Of a DNA stretch of 64,000 nucleotides, positions 19,742 through 28,712 are shown one piece after another. The stretch lies in the NCBI RefSeq assembly GCF_023115425.1, contig NZ_CP096032.1, positions 1,054,001 through 1,118,000 on the forward strand, given 5' to 3'. The DNA comes from Synechococcus sp. A10-1-5-1. Its GTDB lineage: Bacteria > Cyanobacteriota > Cyanobacteriia > PCC-6307 > Cyanobiaceae. A program made the position numbers and the translations under genes. A model generated the notes under the pieces. It did no database searches. It had not been told where the DNA came from and was given only the letters and a program-made list of their open reading frames with translations. The first letter of the stretch is position 1. Every line of letters starts with the position of its first letter.

Positions 19742-20377
19742 ATGCCTCTGCAGCTCGGCGACACCGTTCCCGATTTCACGCAGGACTCTCAACTGGGTCC
19801 GATCAACCTCTACGACTTCGCTGGCGACAGCTGGGTTGTGCTCTTCTCTCACCCAGCCGACTACACCCCCGTCTGCACCACCGAACTCGGAGAGGTGTCC
19901 CGGCTGCGCGCGGAATGGGACAAGCGCAACGTCAAAACCATCGCCCTGAGCGTCGATTCTGCTGAGAGCCACAAGGGCTGGATCTGCGACATCAACGAGG
20001 TTCAGAAGACCACCGTCGACTATCCGATCCTTGCGGACGAAGACAAGAAGGTGAGCGATCTCTACGGGATGATCCATCCCAAGTCGCTCAACAACCTGAC
20101 GGTGCGCTCGGTGTTCATCATCGATCCCAGCAAGAAGCTGCGCCTTCAGATCACCTATCCCGCCAGCACGGGCCGGAACTTCAACGAGATCCTGCGGGTG
20201 ATCGACTCCCTGCAACTCACCGACCACCACCAGGTGGCCACCCCGGTGAATTGGACCGACGGCCAGGACTGCGTCGTGGTGCCCTCGATCCCCACCGACG
20301 AGGCCCGCAGCAAGTTCCCCAAGGGCGTGACCGAGATCAAGCCCTACCTGCGCATGACCCCGCAGCCCAACAAGTGA
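19742..20377 (+). CDS. 1-Cys peroxiredoxin (Prx6 type)
   Basis: 211 residues from the ATG giving M-P-L-Q-L-G-D-T-V-P-D-F. The peroxidatic cysteine is Cys45 in T-P-V-C-T-T-E-L; the C-terminal extension with W-T-D-G-Q-D-C-V-V-V-P-S and K-P-Y-L-R-M-T-P-Q-P is characteristic of the Prx6 subfamily. Reduces hydrogen peroxide and lipid hydroperoxides in the cytoplasm. Followed by a strong intrinsic terminator. Confidence 0.92.
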   Translation: MPLQLGDTVPDFTQDSQLGPINLYDFAGDSWVVLFSHPADYTPVCTTELGEVSRLRAEWDKRNVKTIALSVDSAESHKGWICDINEVQKTTVDYPILADEDKKVSDLYGMIHPKSLNNLTVRSVFIIDPSKKLRLQITYPASTGRNFNEILRVIDSLQLTDHHQVATPVNWTDGQDCVVVPSIPTDEARSKFPKGVTEIKPYLRMTPQPNK

Positions 20378-20410
20378 CAGTGAGTCTCTGAACTCTCGTC
20401 AAGAGCACCG

Positions 20411-20439
20411 GCCCTCGGGAGAATTCCCGGGGGCTTTTT
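20411..20439 (+). terminator. Rho-independent terminator of the 1-Cys peroxiredoxin
   Basis: GCCCTCGGGA - GAAT - TCCCGGGGGC followed by TTTTT: ten stem positions including one G-T pair. It ends 8 bp before the anmK start, so anmK must be transcribed from within or through it. Confidence 0.85.
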
Positions 20440-20447
20440 GCTGCGCG

Positions 20448-21593
20448 ATGCGGGTCTTGGGACTGATGAGCGGCACCAGCGCCGATGGCGTTGATGCGGT
20501 GCTCGCCAGCTTCCGTGGACCAATCCGCCGGCCCCACTGGACGATCCATAGCCGTGCATCGGTGGCTTACCCCGCCGCATTGCGCGCTCAGATCGTGGCG
20601 GTCGGCCAAGGGCAACCCACCAGCGCCGCGGAGCTGCTCGAGCTCGGGGAAGCCCTGACCGAAGTGCAGGCCCAAGCAGCCCTGGCCTGCGATTCAGACG
20701 GCAGCGCCCAGCGGGTGGGCTGCCATGGCCAGACCCTCTGGCACCGCCCGCCCAGCCGCGAGCGCGCCGGGAACAGCTGGCAACTGCTGCACGCGCAGCG
20801 TTTGGCCCTGCGGCTGAACACACCGGTGGTCTTCGACTTCCGCGCCGCCGATCTGGCCCTGGGCGGGCAGGGTGCCCCCCTGGTGCCAGCCGCGGACGCC
20901 GCCCTCCTACCGCCGATCGGCGGCTGGCGCGCCCTGCTGAACCTGGGGGGAATCGCCAACCTGACGCTGCTGCCTCCCCGTTCGGGGCCGGAGCACGATG
21001 CGCCGGTGCTGGGCTGGGACTGCGGCCCAGCCAACACCCTGTTGGACCTGGCGGTTCAACACTTCAGCCGAGGGGCCAAGAGCTTTGATGCTGGCGGGGT
21101 CTGGGCGGCCCAGGGCAAGGCCGATGAGGCCCTCATCGCCCGTTGGCTCAAAGAGCCCTATTTCCAGAGCCGACCGCCCAAATCCACTGGCCGAGAGCTC
21201 TTTGGCGCCGCGGATCTCCAGCGACGCCTGCAGCAAATGGATCACCCCCAACCCGCCGATGCCCTGGCCACCTTGACGGGCTTCAGCGCCGCGGTGGTTG
21301 CCCAGGACTTGCAGCGAGGCTCCCCACCCCTGGAGCTGCTCGTGGCGGGGGGAGGCGCACGGAACGCCAGCTTGATGGCTGAACTGCGGCGGCGTTGCCG
21401 CGGCCTCAGCCTGCGGCCCCTCGCCGAACTGGGCATCGCTGACAGCGACCGAGAAGCCTTGGCCTTTGCACTGCTGGCCTGGTGGCACCACCTGGGCGCC
21501 AGCGGTTCACTGATTTCGGTGACCGGGGCGCGGCAACCCTCCGTCCTCGGGATCTGCGCGGATCCGCCCGGGCGCTCAGGCCGACGACCTTGA
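20448..21593 (+). CDS. anmK: Anhydro-N-acetylmuramic acid kinase
   Basis: 381 residues. Phosphorylates and hydrolyses 1,6-anhydro-MurNAc released during peptidoglycan turnover to MurNAc-6-phosphate. Motifs: G-L-M-S-G-T-S-A-D-G-V-D at residues 5-16, D-F-R-A-A-D-L-A-L-G-G-Q-G-A-P-L-V-P, N-L-G-G-I-A-N-L-T and G-G-G-A-R-N. Length is normal. Single gene placed directly after a terminator. Confidence 0.92.
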   Translation: MRVLGLMSGTSADGVDAVLASFRGPIRRPHWTIHSRASVAYPAALRAQIVAVGQGQPTSAAELLELGEALTEVQAQAALACDSDGSAQRVGCHGQTLWHRPPSRERAGNSWQLLHAQRLALRLNTPVVFDFRAADLALGGQGAPLVPAADAALLPPIGGWRALLNLGGIANLTLLPPRSGPEHDAPVLGWDCGPANTLLDLAVQHFSRGAKSFDAGGVWAAQGKADEALIARWLKEPYFQSRPPKSTGRELFGAADLQRRLQQMDHPQPADALATLTGFSAAVVAQDLQRGSPPLELLVAGGGARNASLMAELRRRCRGLSLRPLAELGIADSDREALAFALLAWWHHLGASGSLISVTGARQPSVLGICADPPGRSGRRP

Positions 21594-21666
21594 GATCAAC
21601 TTCCGTCGCGAAGGATCGGCAAGAGGCGATGCCGTTCATAGGGTGAGCAGGACCGGCCAAGAATCG

Positions 21667-21900
21667 ATGAGTTCCGGCAACGCCCCCGCGCTCTACGAGC
21701 GCATCCGCAGCGACAACGACCTCACCCAGGATCTATTCCGGCAGGCCCTGCAGGACCCCTCAGGAACCCTTAGCCGCATCTGTGAACTGGGTAACAACTG
21801 GGGGCTCCCGGTGAGCCGCGACGACGTCAAAGCCCACCTGGCGAGCATCGAGGACCCGGAGACCAAGCAGTGGCTGCTCAAGGCCCGCGGCGGACTCTGA
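21667..21900 (+). CDS. Nif11-like small protein
   Basis: 77 residues from the ATG giving M-S-S-G-N-A-P-A-L-Y. The sequence A-L-Y-E-R-I-R-S-D-N-D-L-T-Q-D-L followed by a helix and a G-L-P-V-S-R-D-D-V-K-A-H-L segment fits the Nif11 (PF07862-like) pattern of F/Y-x2-+-x-SD-x-L and G-x3-[ST]-x-[DE][DE]. Nif11 domains serve as leader peptides of ribosomal natural products or as stand-alone proteins. This one ends R-G-G-L, with Gly-Gly but no core peptide, so a free-standing role is more likely. Family match is by eye. Confidence 0.5.
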   Translation: MSSGNAPALYERIRSDNDLTQDLFRQALQDPSGTLSRICELGNNWGLPVSRDDVKAHLASIEDPETKQWLLKARGGL

Positions 21901-22017
21901 GCGATTGCGCTGGGGGCGGCGGTCTTCGCCCATCCAACTGAAAAACAGCCAGTAGCTGACGATCGCGAGGCCAGCGGCCACCACCAGTGCCGCCACCTGC
22001 TCGAGTCGCTTGACCAT
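21760..22017 (-). CDS. Small single-pass membrane protein, antisense overlap
   Basis: 85 residues from M-V-K-R-L-E-Q-V-A-A. One clear TM helix (V-A-A-L-V-V-A-A-G-L-A-I-V-S-Y-W-L-F-F) after a short head, then a basic tail E-D-R-R-P-Q-R-N-R. The N-terminal third looks like a genuine small membrane protein; the last about 47 codons lie antisense to the 3' part of the Nif11-like gene (141 bp overlap), where one of the two frames may be only incidental. No family recognised. Confidence 0.45.
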   Translation of the reverse strand: MVKRLEQVAALVVAAGLAIVSYWLFFSWMGEDRRPQRNRSESAAGLEQPLLGLRVLDARQVGFDVVAAHREPPVVTQFTDAAKGS

Positions 22018-22141
22018 GGCGGTCGATGCAGTCGGGAACCTCCAGTCTGCAGGGCTGATCGGCCTGGAATCCGCCGGAGGGAGATGATGCTGGTACGACC
22101 CAGGGCGTGAGCCCGAACCGGCGCCCTCTACCGATACCGCC

Positions 22142-23866
22142 TTGCTTCGCCTCGAACGCGTCTCCAAGATCTATCCCACGGGCGAGGTGCTCCGGGATGT
22201 CACCTGGGAGGTGAAATCTGGCGAACGCATTGGCCTGGTCGGCGTGAACGGCGCCGGAAAATCCACTCAGATGCGGATCATTGCTGGGCTGGAGGAGCCC
22301 AGCAGTGGGCAGGTCGTGAAGCAGGGGGAACCCCGCATCGTTTACCTCCAACAGGAATTTGACGTCGAGCTGACGCGCACGGTGCGTCAGGAGTTGTTCC
22401 AGGCCTTTGGCGAAGCCGCCGAGGTGCTGAACCGCCAGCGGCAGGTGGAAGAGGAGATGGCATCGGAGAAGGCCGCCAGCGATCCCGATCACCTCGACGA
22501 CCTGATCCATGAGCTCGGCCGGCTGCAGAGCCGATTTGAGGGCCTGCATGGCTATGAGCTCGACGCCCGCATCGACAAGCTGCTGCCGACGATCGGTTTC
22601 ACCCCAGAGGGGGCCGAACAACTGGTGGGGGACTACTCCGGGGGCTGGCAGATGCGCATCGCCCTGGGCAAGGTGCTGCTCCAGGAGCCCGATCTACTGC
22701 TCCTGGACGAACCAACCAACCACCTCGATGTCGAGACCATCCAATGGCTTGAGGACTATCTGATCGGCCAAACCTGCCCGCTGGTGGTGATCAGCCACGA
22801 CCGGGCTTTCCTCGATCGGGTCTGCAACCAAATCGTTGAGACCGAACGGGGCATATCCCGCAGCTACCTGGGCAACTACACCAACCACCTCGAGCAAAAA
22901 GCCCTCGAGCGCGAAGCCGGACAGGCCGCTTTTGAGCGGCAACAGAAGGAACTCGCCACCCAACAGGCCTACATCGATCGATTCCGGGCCAGCGCCACCC
23001 GATCCACCCAGGCCAAGAGCCGCGAGAAGTTGCTGGACAAGGTCGAGCGAATTGAGGCTCCGACCGAGAGCGTCGGCGGTCCGCGCTTCCAATTCCCGCC
23101 AGCCCCGCGCAGCGGCCGTTTGATCGCCGAAATCAACGACCTCAGCCACAGCTACGGCGAGCAGATTCTCTTCTTAGGGGCCAATCTCGAAATTGAACGG
23201 GGGGACCGAATTGCCTTTGTCGGACCCAATGGGGCTGGGAAATCCACCCTGCTGCGCCTGGTGATGGGCATCGAGACACCCGATGAGGGCTCTGCCGGAC
23301 TGGGTGAGCACAACGTGATTGCCAGCTACTTCGAGCAGAACCAAGCCGAGGCCCTGGATCTGAGCAAAACGGTGATCGACACGATGTTCGAAGCCGTCCC
23401 GGACTGGACCCAAACCCAGGTGCGCTCCCTGCTGGGAAGCTTCTGCTTCAGCAATGACGCCGTCTTCAAAGAAGTGGGCAAGCTCAGTGGTGGCGAGAAG
23501 GCACGGCTCGCTCTGGCCTTAATGCTGCTGAGCCCCTGCAATTTGCTGGTGCTCGACGAGCCGACAAACCACCTCGACATCCCGGCCAAAGAGATGCTGG
23601 AGAACGCACTCCGGGACTATGAAGGGGCTGCACTGGTGGTCAGCCACGATCGCTATTTCATCTCCAAAGTTGCCAACAAGATTGTCGAAATCCGCGACGG
23701 AGAACTTGTCGTCTATCGCGGTGATTACGCCTACTACCGCGAGAAGAAAGCCGAAGAGTCAGCCGCAGCCCAGGCCGCATTGGATGCAGCGGAGCAAGAC
23801 GCCAAACGCAAGGCCAAGCGTGACAAACAAAAAGCCAAGGAGGCCGCCCGAAAATCAGCTGCCTGA
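22142..23866 (+). CDS. ABC-F family ATPase (translation factor type)
   Basis: 574 residues with a TTG start; no ATG or GTG in this frame precedes the first Walker motif. Two ABC domains, no membrane segments: Walker A G-V-N-G-A-G-K-S-T and G-P-N-G-A-G-K-S-T; signatures Y-S-G-G-W-Q-M-R and L-S-G-G-E-K-A-R; Walker B L-L-L-D-E-P-T-N-H-L-D and L-V-L-D-E-P-T-N-H-L-D. A linker with charged helices (L-E-Q-K-A-L-E-R-E-A-G) lies between, and a lysine-rich C-terminal helix follows. ABC-F proteins act on the ribosome E site. The exact subclass (Uup, EttA, YdiF or YheS) is not decided. Confidence 0.88.
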   Translation: MLRLERVSKIYPTGEVLRDVTWEVKSGERIGLVGVNGAGKSTQMRIIAGLEEPSSGQVVKQGEPRIVYLQQEFDVELTRTVRQELFQAFGEAAEVLNRQRQVEEEMASEKAASDPDHLDDLIHELGRLQSRFEGLHGYELDARIDKLLPTIGFTPEGAEQLVGDYSGGWQMRIALGKVLLQEPDLLLLDEPTNHLDVETIQWLEDYLIGQTCPLVVISHDRAFLDRVCNQIVETERGISRSYLGNYTNHLEQKALEREAGQAAFERQQKELATQQAYIDRFRASATRSTQAKSREKLLDKVERIEAPTESVGGPRFQFPPAPRSGRLIAEINDLSHSYGEQILFLGANLEIERGDRIAFVGPNGAGKSTLLRLVMGIETPDEGSAGLGEHNVIASYFEQNQAEALDLSKTVIDTMFEAVPDWTQTQVRSLLGSFCFSNDAVFKEVGKLSGGEKARLALALMLLSPCNLLVLDEPTNHLDIPAKEMLENALRDYEGAALVVSHDRYFISKVANKIVEIRDGELVVYRGDYAYYREKKAEESAAAQAALDAAEQDAKRKAKRDKQKAKEAARKSAA

Positions 23867-24010
23867 AAGCGGAAAGGCTTTAAAAGCATCTGCACTAGCG
23901 AATAAATACCTAGCGCACAAACTTCACATTTCCCTAGGCAAGAAGACTCATTCTTCTAGGGGTTATCGACATGTCGTGCATAGGCTGTCAAAGCCCTTCG
24001 TGAGCCGGCC

Positions 24011-24190
24011 ATGGATCCTCTATTCAGTACAACTCCATCGGCCTTCAGCTCGAACCACACGACCGCTGGCACCCCAGCCCGGAGCGAGGGCGATCCTGTG
24101 AGTAGCTACTTCGAGTGCATCACCGCCTGCTCTGTTGATGACGGCGAGTGCGTGACCCATTGCGTCGAGGTCCTGCGCGAGCAGCAATAA
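24011..24190 (+). CDS. 59-residue protein with twin CX3C motif
   Basis: Translation starts M-D-P-L-F-S-T-T-P-S and ends E-V-L-R-E-Q-Q. The first 30 residues are polar and probably disordered. Residues 31-59 contain Y-F-E-C-I-T-A-C-S-V-D-D-G-E-C-V-T-H-C-V-E-V-L: Cys36, Cys40, Cys47 and Cys51, i.e. C-x3-C-x6-C-x3-C, a twin CX3C helical hairpin that could bind a metal or hold two disulfides. No signal peptide. I have a faint memory of similar small proteins across picocyanobacteria. It ends 4 bp from the convergent htrA stop. Confidence 0.65.
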   Translation: MDPLFSTTPSAFSSNHTTAGTPARSEGDPVSSYFECITACSVDDGECVTHCVEVLREQQ

Positions 24191-24194
24191 AGCC

Positions 24195-25313
24195 CTAGCG
24201 CTTCATCAAGGTCGAGAGCTCAACGGGGGTCACGCTGACCTCAAGGGTTCGGCCTTCGCGCGCCAGCTGGAGCAGCAAGGGTCGTCCCACGCCATGGCGA
24301 CTCACCACTTGGATCAGAGCCGCGGGGTCAGCAACGGGTTGCCCCGCCGCGGCCACCACCACATCCCCGGCACGCAACCCAGCGCGAGCCGCCGGCCCTC
24401 CCGGAATCACGCTGCGCACCTTCGCACCCGAGCCACTGCGCACCGGCTCCAGGGCAACGCCCACCATCGCGTGGCTGACCTTGCCGCTGGCCACCAGCTG
24501 CTGGGCCACCGAGCTGGCCTGGTTCACGGGAATGGCAAAGCCCAAGCCAGCCCCTGGACCAGAGCGCACCAGTGTGTTGATCCCAATCACCTCCCCATCC
24601 GCATTGAGCAACGGTCCCCCGGAATTGCCGGGGTTAATGGCGGCATCGGTCTGAATCAATTGCAGACGCTTATCGGTGATCCCCAACGCTGCGGCGTTGC
24701 GATTGAGGTTGCTGACGATCCCCAAGGTCACGGTTTGATCCAGGCCAAAGGGATTACCCACCGCGATCACCCACTCGCCCACCTGTAGGGCATCGGAATC
24801 ACCAAGGGCTGCCACGGGCCAGGGGCCTGGCCCGCTCAAGCGAACGACAGCCAGGTCTGTGACGCTGTCGCTCCCCACAACCTTCCCCTCAACGCGGCGA
24901 CCATCTGGGAGACCGACCATCACCCGCGTACTGCCCTCCACGACGTGGGCATTGGTGAGCAGCAATCCCGAAGGGTCGTAGATGACCCCACTGCCCTGCC
25001 CCCGTTCCGTCCGTTGGGAGGGAGGCATCCGGGTCGCCCCACCTCCAGGCGGCAGCCCAAAAAACTGCCGCAGCATCGGGTCGTTAAACGGGAACGGGCT
25101 CACCAGAGCCCTGCCGGGGACCACCACCGTGCGCTCCGTGTCGATCGTGACCACCGCAGGGCCGGTGCGCTTGACCGCCTCGGCCACAAAGGACTGACGG
25201 GTGAGCGCAGGGGCTGGGGCGCTCTGAGCCAACACCGGCGGCAGGCCGATCAAGAGCGATCCACCACTGGCCGCCATCAGGAGGCTGGCTATCCGTGCCG
25301 CTGCGCCAGCCAT
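24195..25313 (-). CDS. HtrA/Deg-family serine protease
   Basis: 372 residues from the ATG giving [10 protein letters not shown], which begins a signal peptide ending near V-L-A-Q-S-A. The chymotrypsin-fold triad is visible: His in L-L-T-N-A-H-V-V-E, Asp in V-T-D-L-A-V-V-R-L and Ser in [10 protein letters not shown]. One C-terminal PDZ domain ([14 protein letters not shown]). Periplasmic or thylakoid-lumen quality-control protease, the HhoA/HhoB/HtrA class of cyanobacteria; which of the three cannot be told. Divergent from the DUF2973 gene, 113 bp between. Confidence 0.9.
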   Translation of the reverse strand: MAGAAARIASLLMAASGGSLLIGLPPVLAQSAPAPALTRQSFVAEAVKRTGPAVVTIDTERTVVVPGRALVSPFPFNDPMLRQFFGLPPGGGATRMPPSQRTERGQGSGVIYDPSGLLLTNAHVVEGSTRVMVGLPDGRRVEGKVVGSDSVTDLAVVRLSGPGPWPVAALGDSDALQVGEWVIAVGNPFGLDQTVTLGIVSNLNRNAAALGITDKRLQLIQTDAAINPGNSGGPLLNADGEVIGINTLVRSGPGAGLGFAIPVNQASSVAQQLVASGKVSHAMVGVALEPVRSGSGAKVRSVIPGGPAARAGLRAGDVVVAAAGQPVADPAALIQVVSRHGVGRPLLLQLAREGRTLEVSVTPVELSTLMKR

Positions 25314-25426
25314 CGAATCGAGATCAAATCTGTGAAACCGTAAGCAGAACGCTCCAAAGCGCGCAAGCGCCGGCAGGCGCGCGATGATGGGTTCATCGGT
25401 ACCCCAGGCCTCCGCCTGGCTCGTCC

Positions 25427-25693
25427 ATGCTCGCCACCACACCCGATCTCGGTTTGGTCGCCAGCAAGCTGCTGCCGCTGGTTTACGGAGCCTGCTTCAT
25501 CGGGCTGCTGTGGCAGGCCTTTCGGATCATGGCCCGCGGCTACTCAGCGGTGCCGCGGCCAGGCGATCAAGACCGCGCCCCGCAAGGGGATCGGACAGGG
25601 CGGCTGACCATTCACCCTGAACTCTTGGATCAGGACGGACAGCTCACCCAAGACGACCTGCTGACGGTTCGTTTTGGTGAAGATGACGAGTAG
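25427..25693 (+). CDS. DUF2973-type small membrane protein
   Basis: 88 residues. One TM helix near the N terminus ([18 protein letters not shown]), then a polar tail with [13 protein letters not shown] and an acidic end V-R-F-G-E-D-D-E. This layout matches the cyanobacterial DUF2973 family as I know it. Function unknown. It faces away from the protease gene. Confidence 0.65.
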   Translation: MLATTPDLGLVASKLLPLVYGACFIGLLWQAFRIMARGYSAVPRPGDQDRAPQGDRTGRLTIHPELLDQDGQLTQDDLLTVRFGEDDE

Positions 25694-25755
25694 CCCGCCT
25701 GCCTGAACGACCCCCACACAGCCCGCTTGGCCCCTCCAGCTGGTACAACCAGTGG

Positions 25756-26166
25756 GTGCTTGTGAACATTGGCGGAGGCCGAGTGGAGCAAAGAACCCGG
25801 ATCGTGGCTGCTGTGCTCAAGGCCATCAAGCTGCCCCCGCGCTTCCAGCTCAAGTTGGTGAAAGAGGATCCCGTTCGCCTGGAACTGATCCTGACCCCCG
25901 CCTACGGCAAGGAACCCATCCTGGTGGGCCTTGTTGAGTCGCAGGATCTGGTGGCCCGTCGCGACCGCGAGGGGCGTGTCCCCCGTGATCTTCAGGGCAC
26001 CTGGGACTGGACTGTGCGCCACGGCAAGGTGAACACCGGCGGCTGGAATCCTTACCTCAAGGAAGCCCTGCAGACGATGTTCGAGACCGGCCTGCCGGCC
26101 ATCGTTTACGAAGAGCTGACCGGTGAGCTGTACCACCCGGTCGATGGCGCGCGCCACGTGCGCTGA
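25756..26166 (+). CDS. Conserved hypothetical protein
   Basis: 136 residues with a GTG start; a second GTG two codons later is also possible. A soluble mixed alpha/beta sequence with I-V-A-A-V-L-K-A-I-K-L-P-P-R-F-Q-L, W-D-W-T-V-R-H-G-K and N-P-Y-L-K-E-A-L-Q-T-M-F-E. No membrane segment or signal. I do not recognise a domain. It precedes hrpB by 17 bp on the same strand, so the two may be cotranscribed. Confidence 0.7.
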   Translation: MLVNIGGGRVEQRTRIVAAVLKAIKLPPRFQLKLVKEDPVRLELILTPAYGKEPILVGLVESQDLVARRDREGRVPRDLQGTWDWTVRHGKVNTGGWNPYLKEALQTMFETGLPAIVYEELTGELYHPVDGARHVR

Positions 26167-26183
26167 GGCCCGGGCCCGCCACC

Positions 26184-28703
26184 GTGCCGCTTCCGATTGA
26201 TCCGCTGTTGCCCGAGCTGGTGCAGCGGCTTGATGCCGGTGGCACCTTGCTCCTGCAGGCTCCCCCCGGAGCCGGAAAAACCACAGGGGTTCCCCTGGCC
26301 CTGCTCAAGGCCCTACCCCAGGAGAGCGGGCGGATCTTGATGCTCGAGCCCCGCAGGTTGGCGGCCAAAGCCGCGGCCCAGCGCTTGGCCAGCAGCCTTG
26401 GGGAAGACGTCGGCCAACGGATCGGCTATCGGGTCCGAATGGAGAGCCGGATCTCGGCCGACACCCGAGTGGAGGTCGTGACCGACGGTCTCTTCCTCAG
26501 GCAACTGCAGTCGGACCCCAGCCTAGAGGGGGTGGCCTGCGTGATCTTCGACGAATTCCACGAACGTCGCAGCGAGGCGGACTTGGCCCTGGCGCTGCTG
26601 CGGGAGGCCCGCGCTCTCATCGCACCGGAGGTGCGGCTACTGGTGATGTCAGCGACGCTGAACCTGCAGCCCCTGCGCGAACAACTCCCTGAGGCCGGGC
26701 TGCTCACCAGCGAAGGACGGAGCTTCCCAGTCGCGATTCAGCACCAACCGGCGCGGGAGCGGGAGACCCTCTCGGCGCAGGTGGTGCGGGCCCTTGAGAG
26801 CCAGTGGCTTGACCAACGGCAGGACCACGAGACCGCCCTGGTGTTCCTTCCGGGGCAACGCCAAATCCAGCAGTGCCAGGAGGCGATCTCCAGGACCAGC
26901 TGGGCCAAGGGTCTGGAGATCTGCCCCCTGCACGGCAACTTGCCCCTGGGGGAGCAAAGCCAAGCGATCCAAGCCAGTCGCAGCCCAGCAGGGAAGGTGG
27001 TGCTGGCGACGGCCATTGCTGAAAGCTCCCTGACCATTGCAGGGGTCGCCCTGGTCATCGATAGCGGCCTCAGCCGCCGCAGCCGCTTCGATCCATCCAG
27101 CGGCATGGAGAGCCTGGTCACCCTGCCGGCCAGCCAGGCCAGTGCCGAACAACGGGCCGGCCGAGCCGGACGACTGGGGCCGGGACGTGCGATTCGCCTC
27201 TGGAGCCCCGCGGAGCAACAGCGGCGCCCAGCCTTTGATCCACCCGCCCTCCTGGAGGCCGACCCCGCTCCCCTGGTGCTGCAACTGGCCCAGTGGGGTG
27301 CAGGGCTGGGCGATGACCTGCCCTGGCTCGAGCCCCCCCCGCGGCCCCACCTGCTGGAGGGGCAGGAGCTGCTGAAGCAACTGGGAGCCCTGAACAGCAC
27401 CGGACAGCTCAGCAGCCATGGCCGGCAACTCAGCCAGCTCGGGGTGCATCCGCGCCTCGGGCAGGTGCTGCTGCGATCCCGGGAGCTGGGTGTGCCAAGC
27501 CTGGGCTGCGCCCTGGCAGCCCTGTTGAGCGAACGGGACCCACTGCGGCTTGATGAGGCCGGCTGTGACCTGCTGCGCAGGCTGGATTGGCTGCGGCAGG
27601 GCCAGCGAGACCATCGCCGCCGCTCCATCCAGCAGCTGCAGGCCCAACTCGAGCGTCAGCTCAAAGGAACGACAGCGGCAGCCCGCCCCCCCCAACCACC
27701 CCTGAGCAGTGGCGACGAGGCGGTGCTCTGCGCTGAGCTGATTGCCCATGCCTACCCCGAGCGGGTCAGCCTGCAGCGCCCAGGCGCGCCCGGTCGCTAC
27801 CAGCTCCGCTCGGGCCGTGGGGCGGAACTCCATCCCGGCGACCCCCTCTGGGGAAGCGAAGCCCTGGCGATTGCCCATGCCGATGGTGGCGGCAGCGACT
27901 GCCGGATTCAGCTGGCCCTGGCCCTTCCCAAAAGCAGCATCGAGAACCTGGCGCAAGAACAGGGCGAGCGCCTGCAAGCGGTGAGCTGGGATCCGGCCCA
28001 AGAGCGGGTCAAGGCCGAAGAAAGCCTCCAACTGGGCGCACTCACGCTGGAGCGCCGGCCCCTGCGTGATCCCCCCGCCGCCGCCCTGCGGGCCGCGCTA
28101 CTGGAGGGATTGGTCGACCTAGGGCTGGAGGCCTTGCCCTGGAGCAAAGGCTCGCGGCAGTTGCAACAGAGGCTGTGCCTTGCCCACCGGGAATTGGGGG
28201 AGCCTTGGCTGGACCGAAGCGATGCGGTCCTTCTGGCAGATCCCCTGAACTGGCTGGGGGATCAACTCGATGGACTGCGCTCGCGCCAGGACCTGCAAGA
28301 ACTCAATCTCTGTGAGGCCCTTTGGAGCGGCCTGGACTGGTCGATGAGGCAAGAGCTCGAGACCCTGCTTCCCACGAGCTTGGCCATTCCATCCGGCCGC
28401 CAAGCCAGCCTGGATTACGGCAGCGGAACACCCGTGCTGGCCGTCAAATTGCAGGAACTCTTCGGCGCCGCCACCACCCCAACGGTCTTGCGCGGACGAC
28501 TCCCGGTCACGGTGCAGCTGCTCTCACCGGCCGGTCGACCCGCAGCGATCACCCAAGACCTGGCGGGCTTCTGGAGTGGGGCCTATCAGGACGTTCGGCG
28601 AGACCTGCGGGGCCGCTATCCCCGCCATCCCTGGCCCGAGGATCCAGCCAACGCGACGGCCACGGCCCTCACCAAAAAACGGTTGGAGCAACAACAGCGC
28701 TAA
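26184..28703 (+). CDS. hrpB: ATP-dependent RNA helicase HrpB
   Basis: 839 residues, GTG start. DEAH/RHA helicase: Walker A A-P-P-G-A-G-K-T-T near residue 30, motif II F-D-E-F-H-E-R-R, motif III S-A-T-L-N, motif VI Q-R-A-G-R-A-G-R-L-G. HA2 and HrpB-specific C-terminal domains follow and the tail ends Y-P-R-H-P-W-P-E-D-P, the conserved HrpB end. Length equals the family norm. RNA target in bacteria is not established. Convergent with the HAD phosphatase gene, 9 bp apart. Confidence 0.93.
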   Translation: MPLPIDPLLPELVQRLDAGGTLLLQAPPGAGKTTGVPLALLKALPQESGRILMLEPRRLAAKAAAQRLASSLGEDVGQRIGYRVRMESRISADTRVEVVTDGLFLRQLQSDPSLEGVACVIFDEFHERRSEADLALALLREARALIAPEVRLLVMSATLNLQPLREQLPEAGLLTSEGRSFPVAIQHQPARERETLSAQVVRALESQWLDQRQDHETALVFLPGQRQIQQCQEAISRTSWAKGLEICPLHGNLPLGEQSQAIQASRSPAGKVVLATAIAESSLTIAGVALVIDSGLSRRSRFDPSSGMESLVTLPASQASAEQRAGRAGRLGPGRAIRLWSPAEQQRRPAFDPPALLEADPAPLVLQLAQWGAGLGDDLPWLEPPPRPHLLEGQELLKQLGALNSTGQLSSHGRQLSQLGVHPRLGQVLLRSRELGVPSLGCALAALLSERDPLRLDEAGCDLLRRLDWLRQGQRDHRRRSIQQLQAQLERQLKGTTAAARPPQPPLSSGDEAVLCAELIAHAYPERVSLQRPGAPGRYQLRSGRGAELHPGDPLWGSEALAIAHADGGGSDCRIQLALALPKSSIENLAQEQGERLQAVSWDPAQERVKAEESLQLGALTLERRPLRDPPAAALRAALLEGLVDLGLEALPWSKGSRQLQQRLCLAHRELGEPWLDRSDAVLLADPLNWLGDQLDGLRSRQDLQELNLCEALWSGLDWSMRQELETLLPTSLAIPSGRQASLDYGSGTPVLAVKLQELFGAATTPTVLRGRLPVTVQLLSPAGRPAAITQDLAGFWSGAYQDVRRDLRGRYPRHPWPEDPANATATALTKKRLEQQQR

Positions 28704-28712
28704 GGCGAGACC

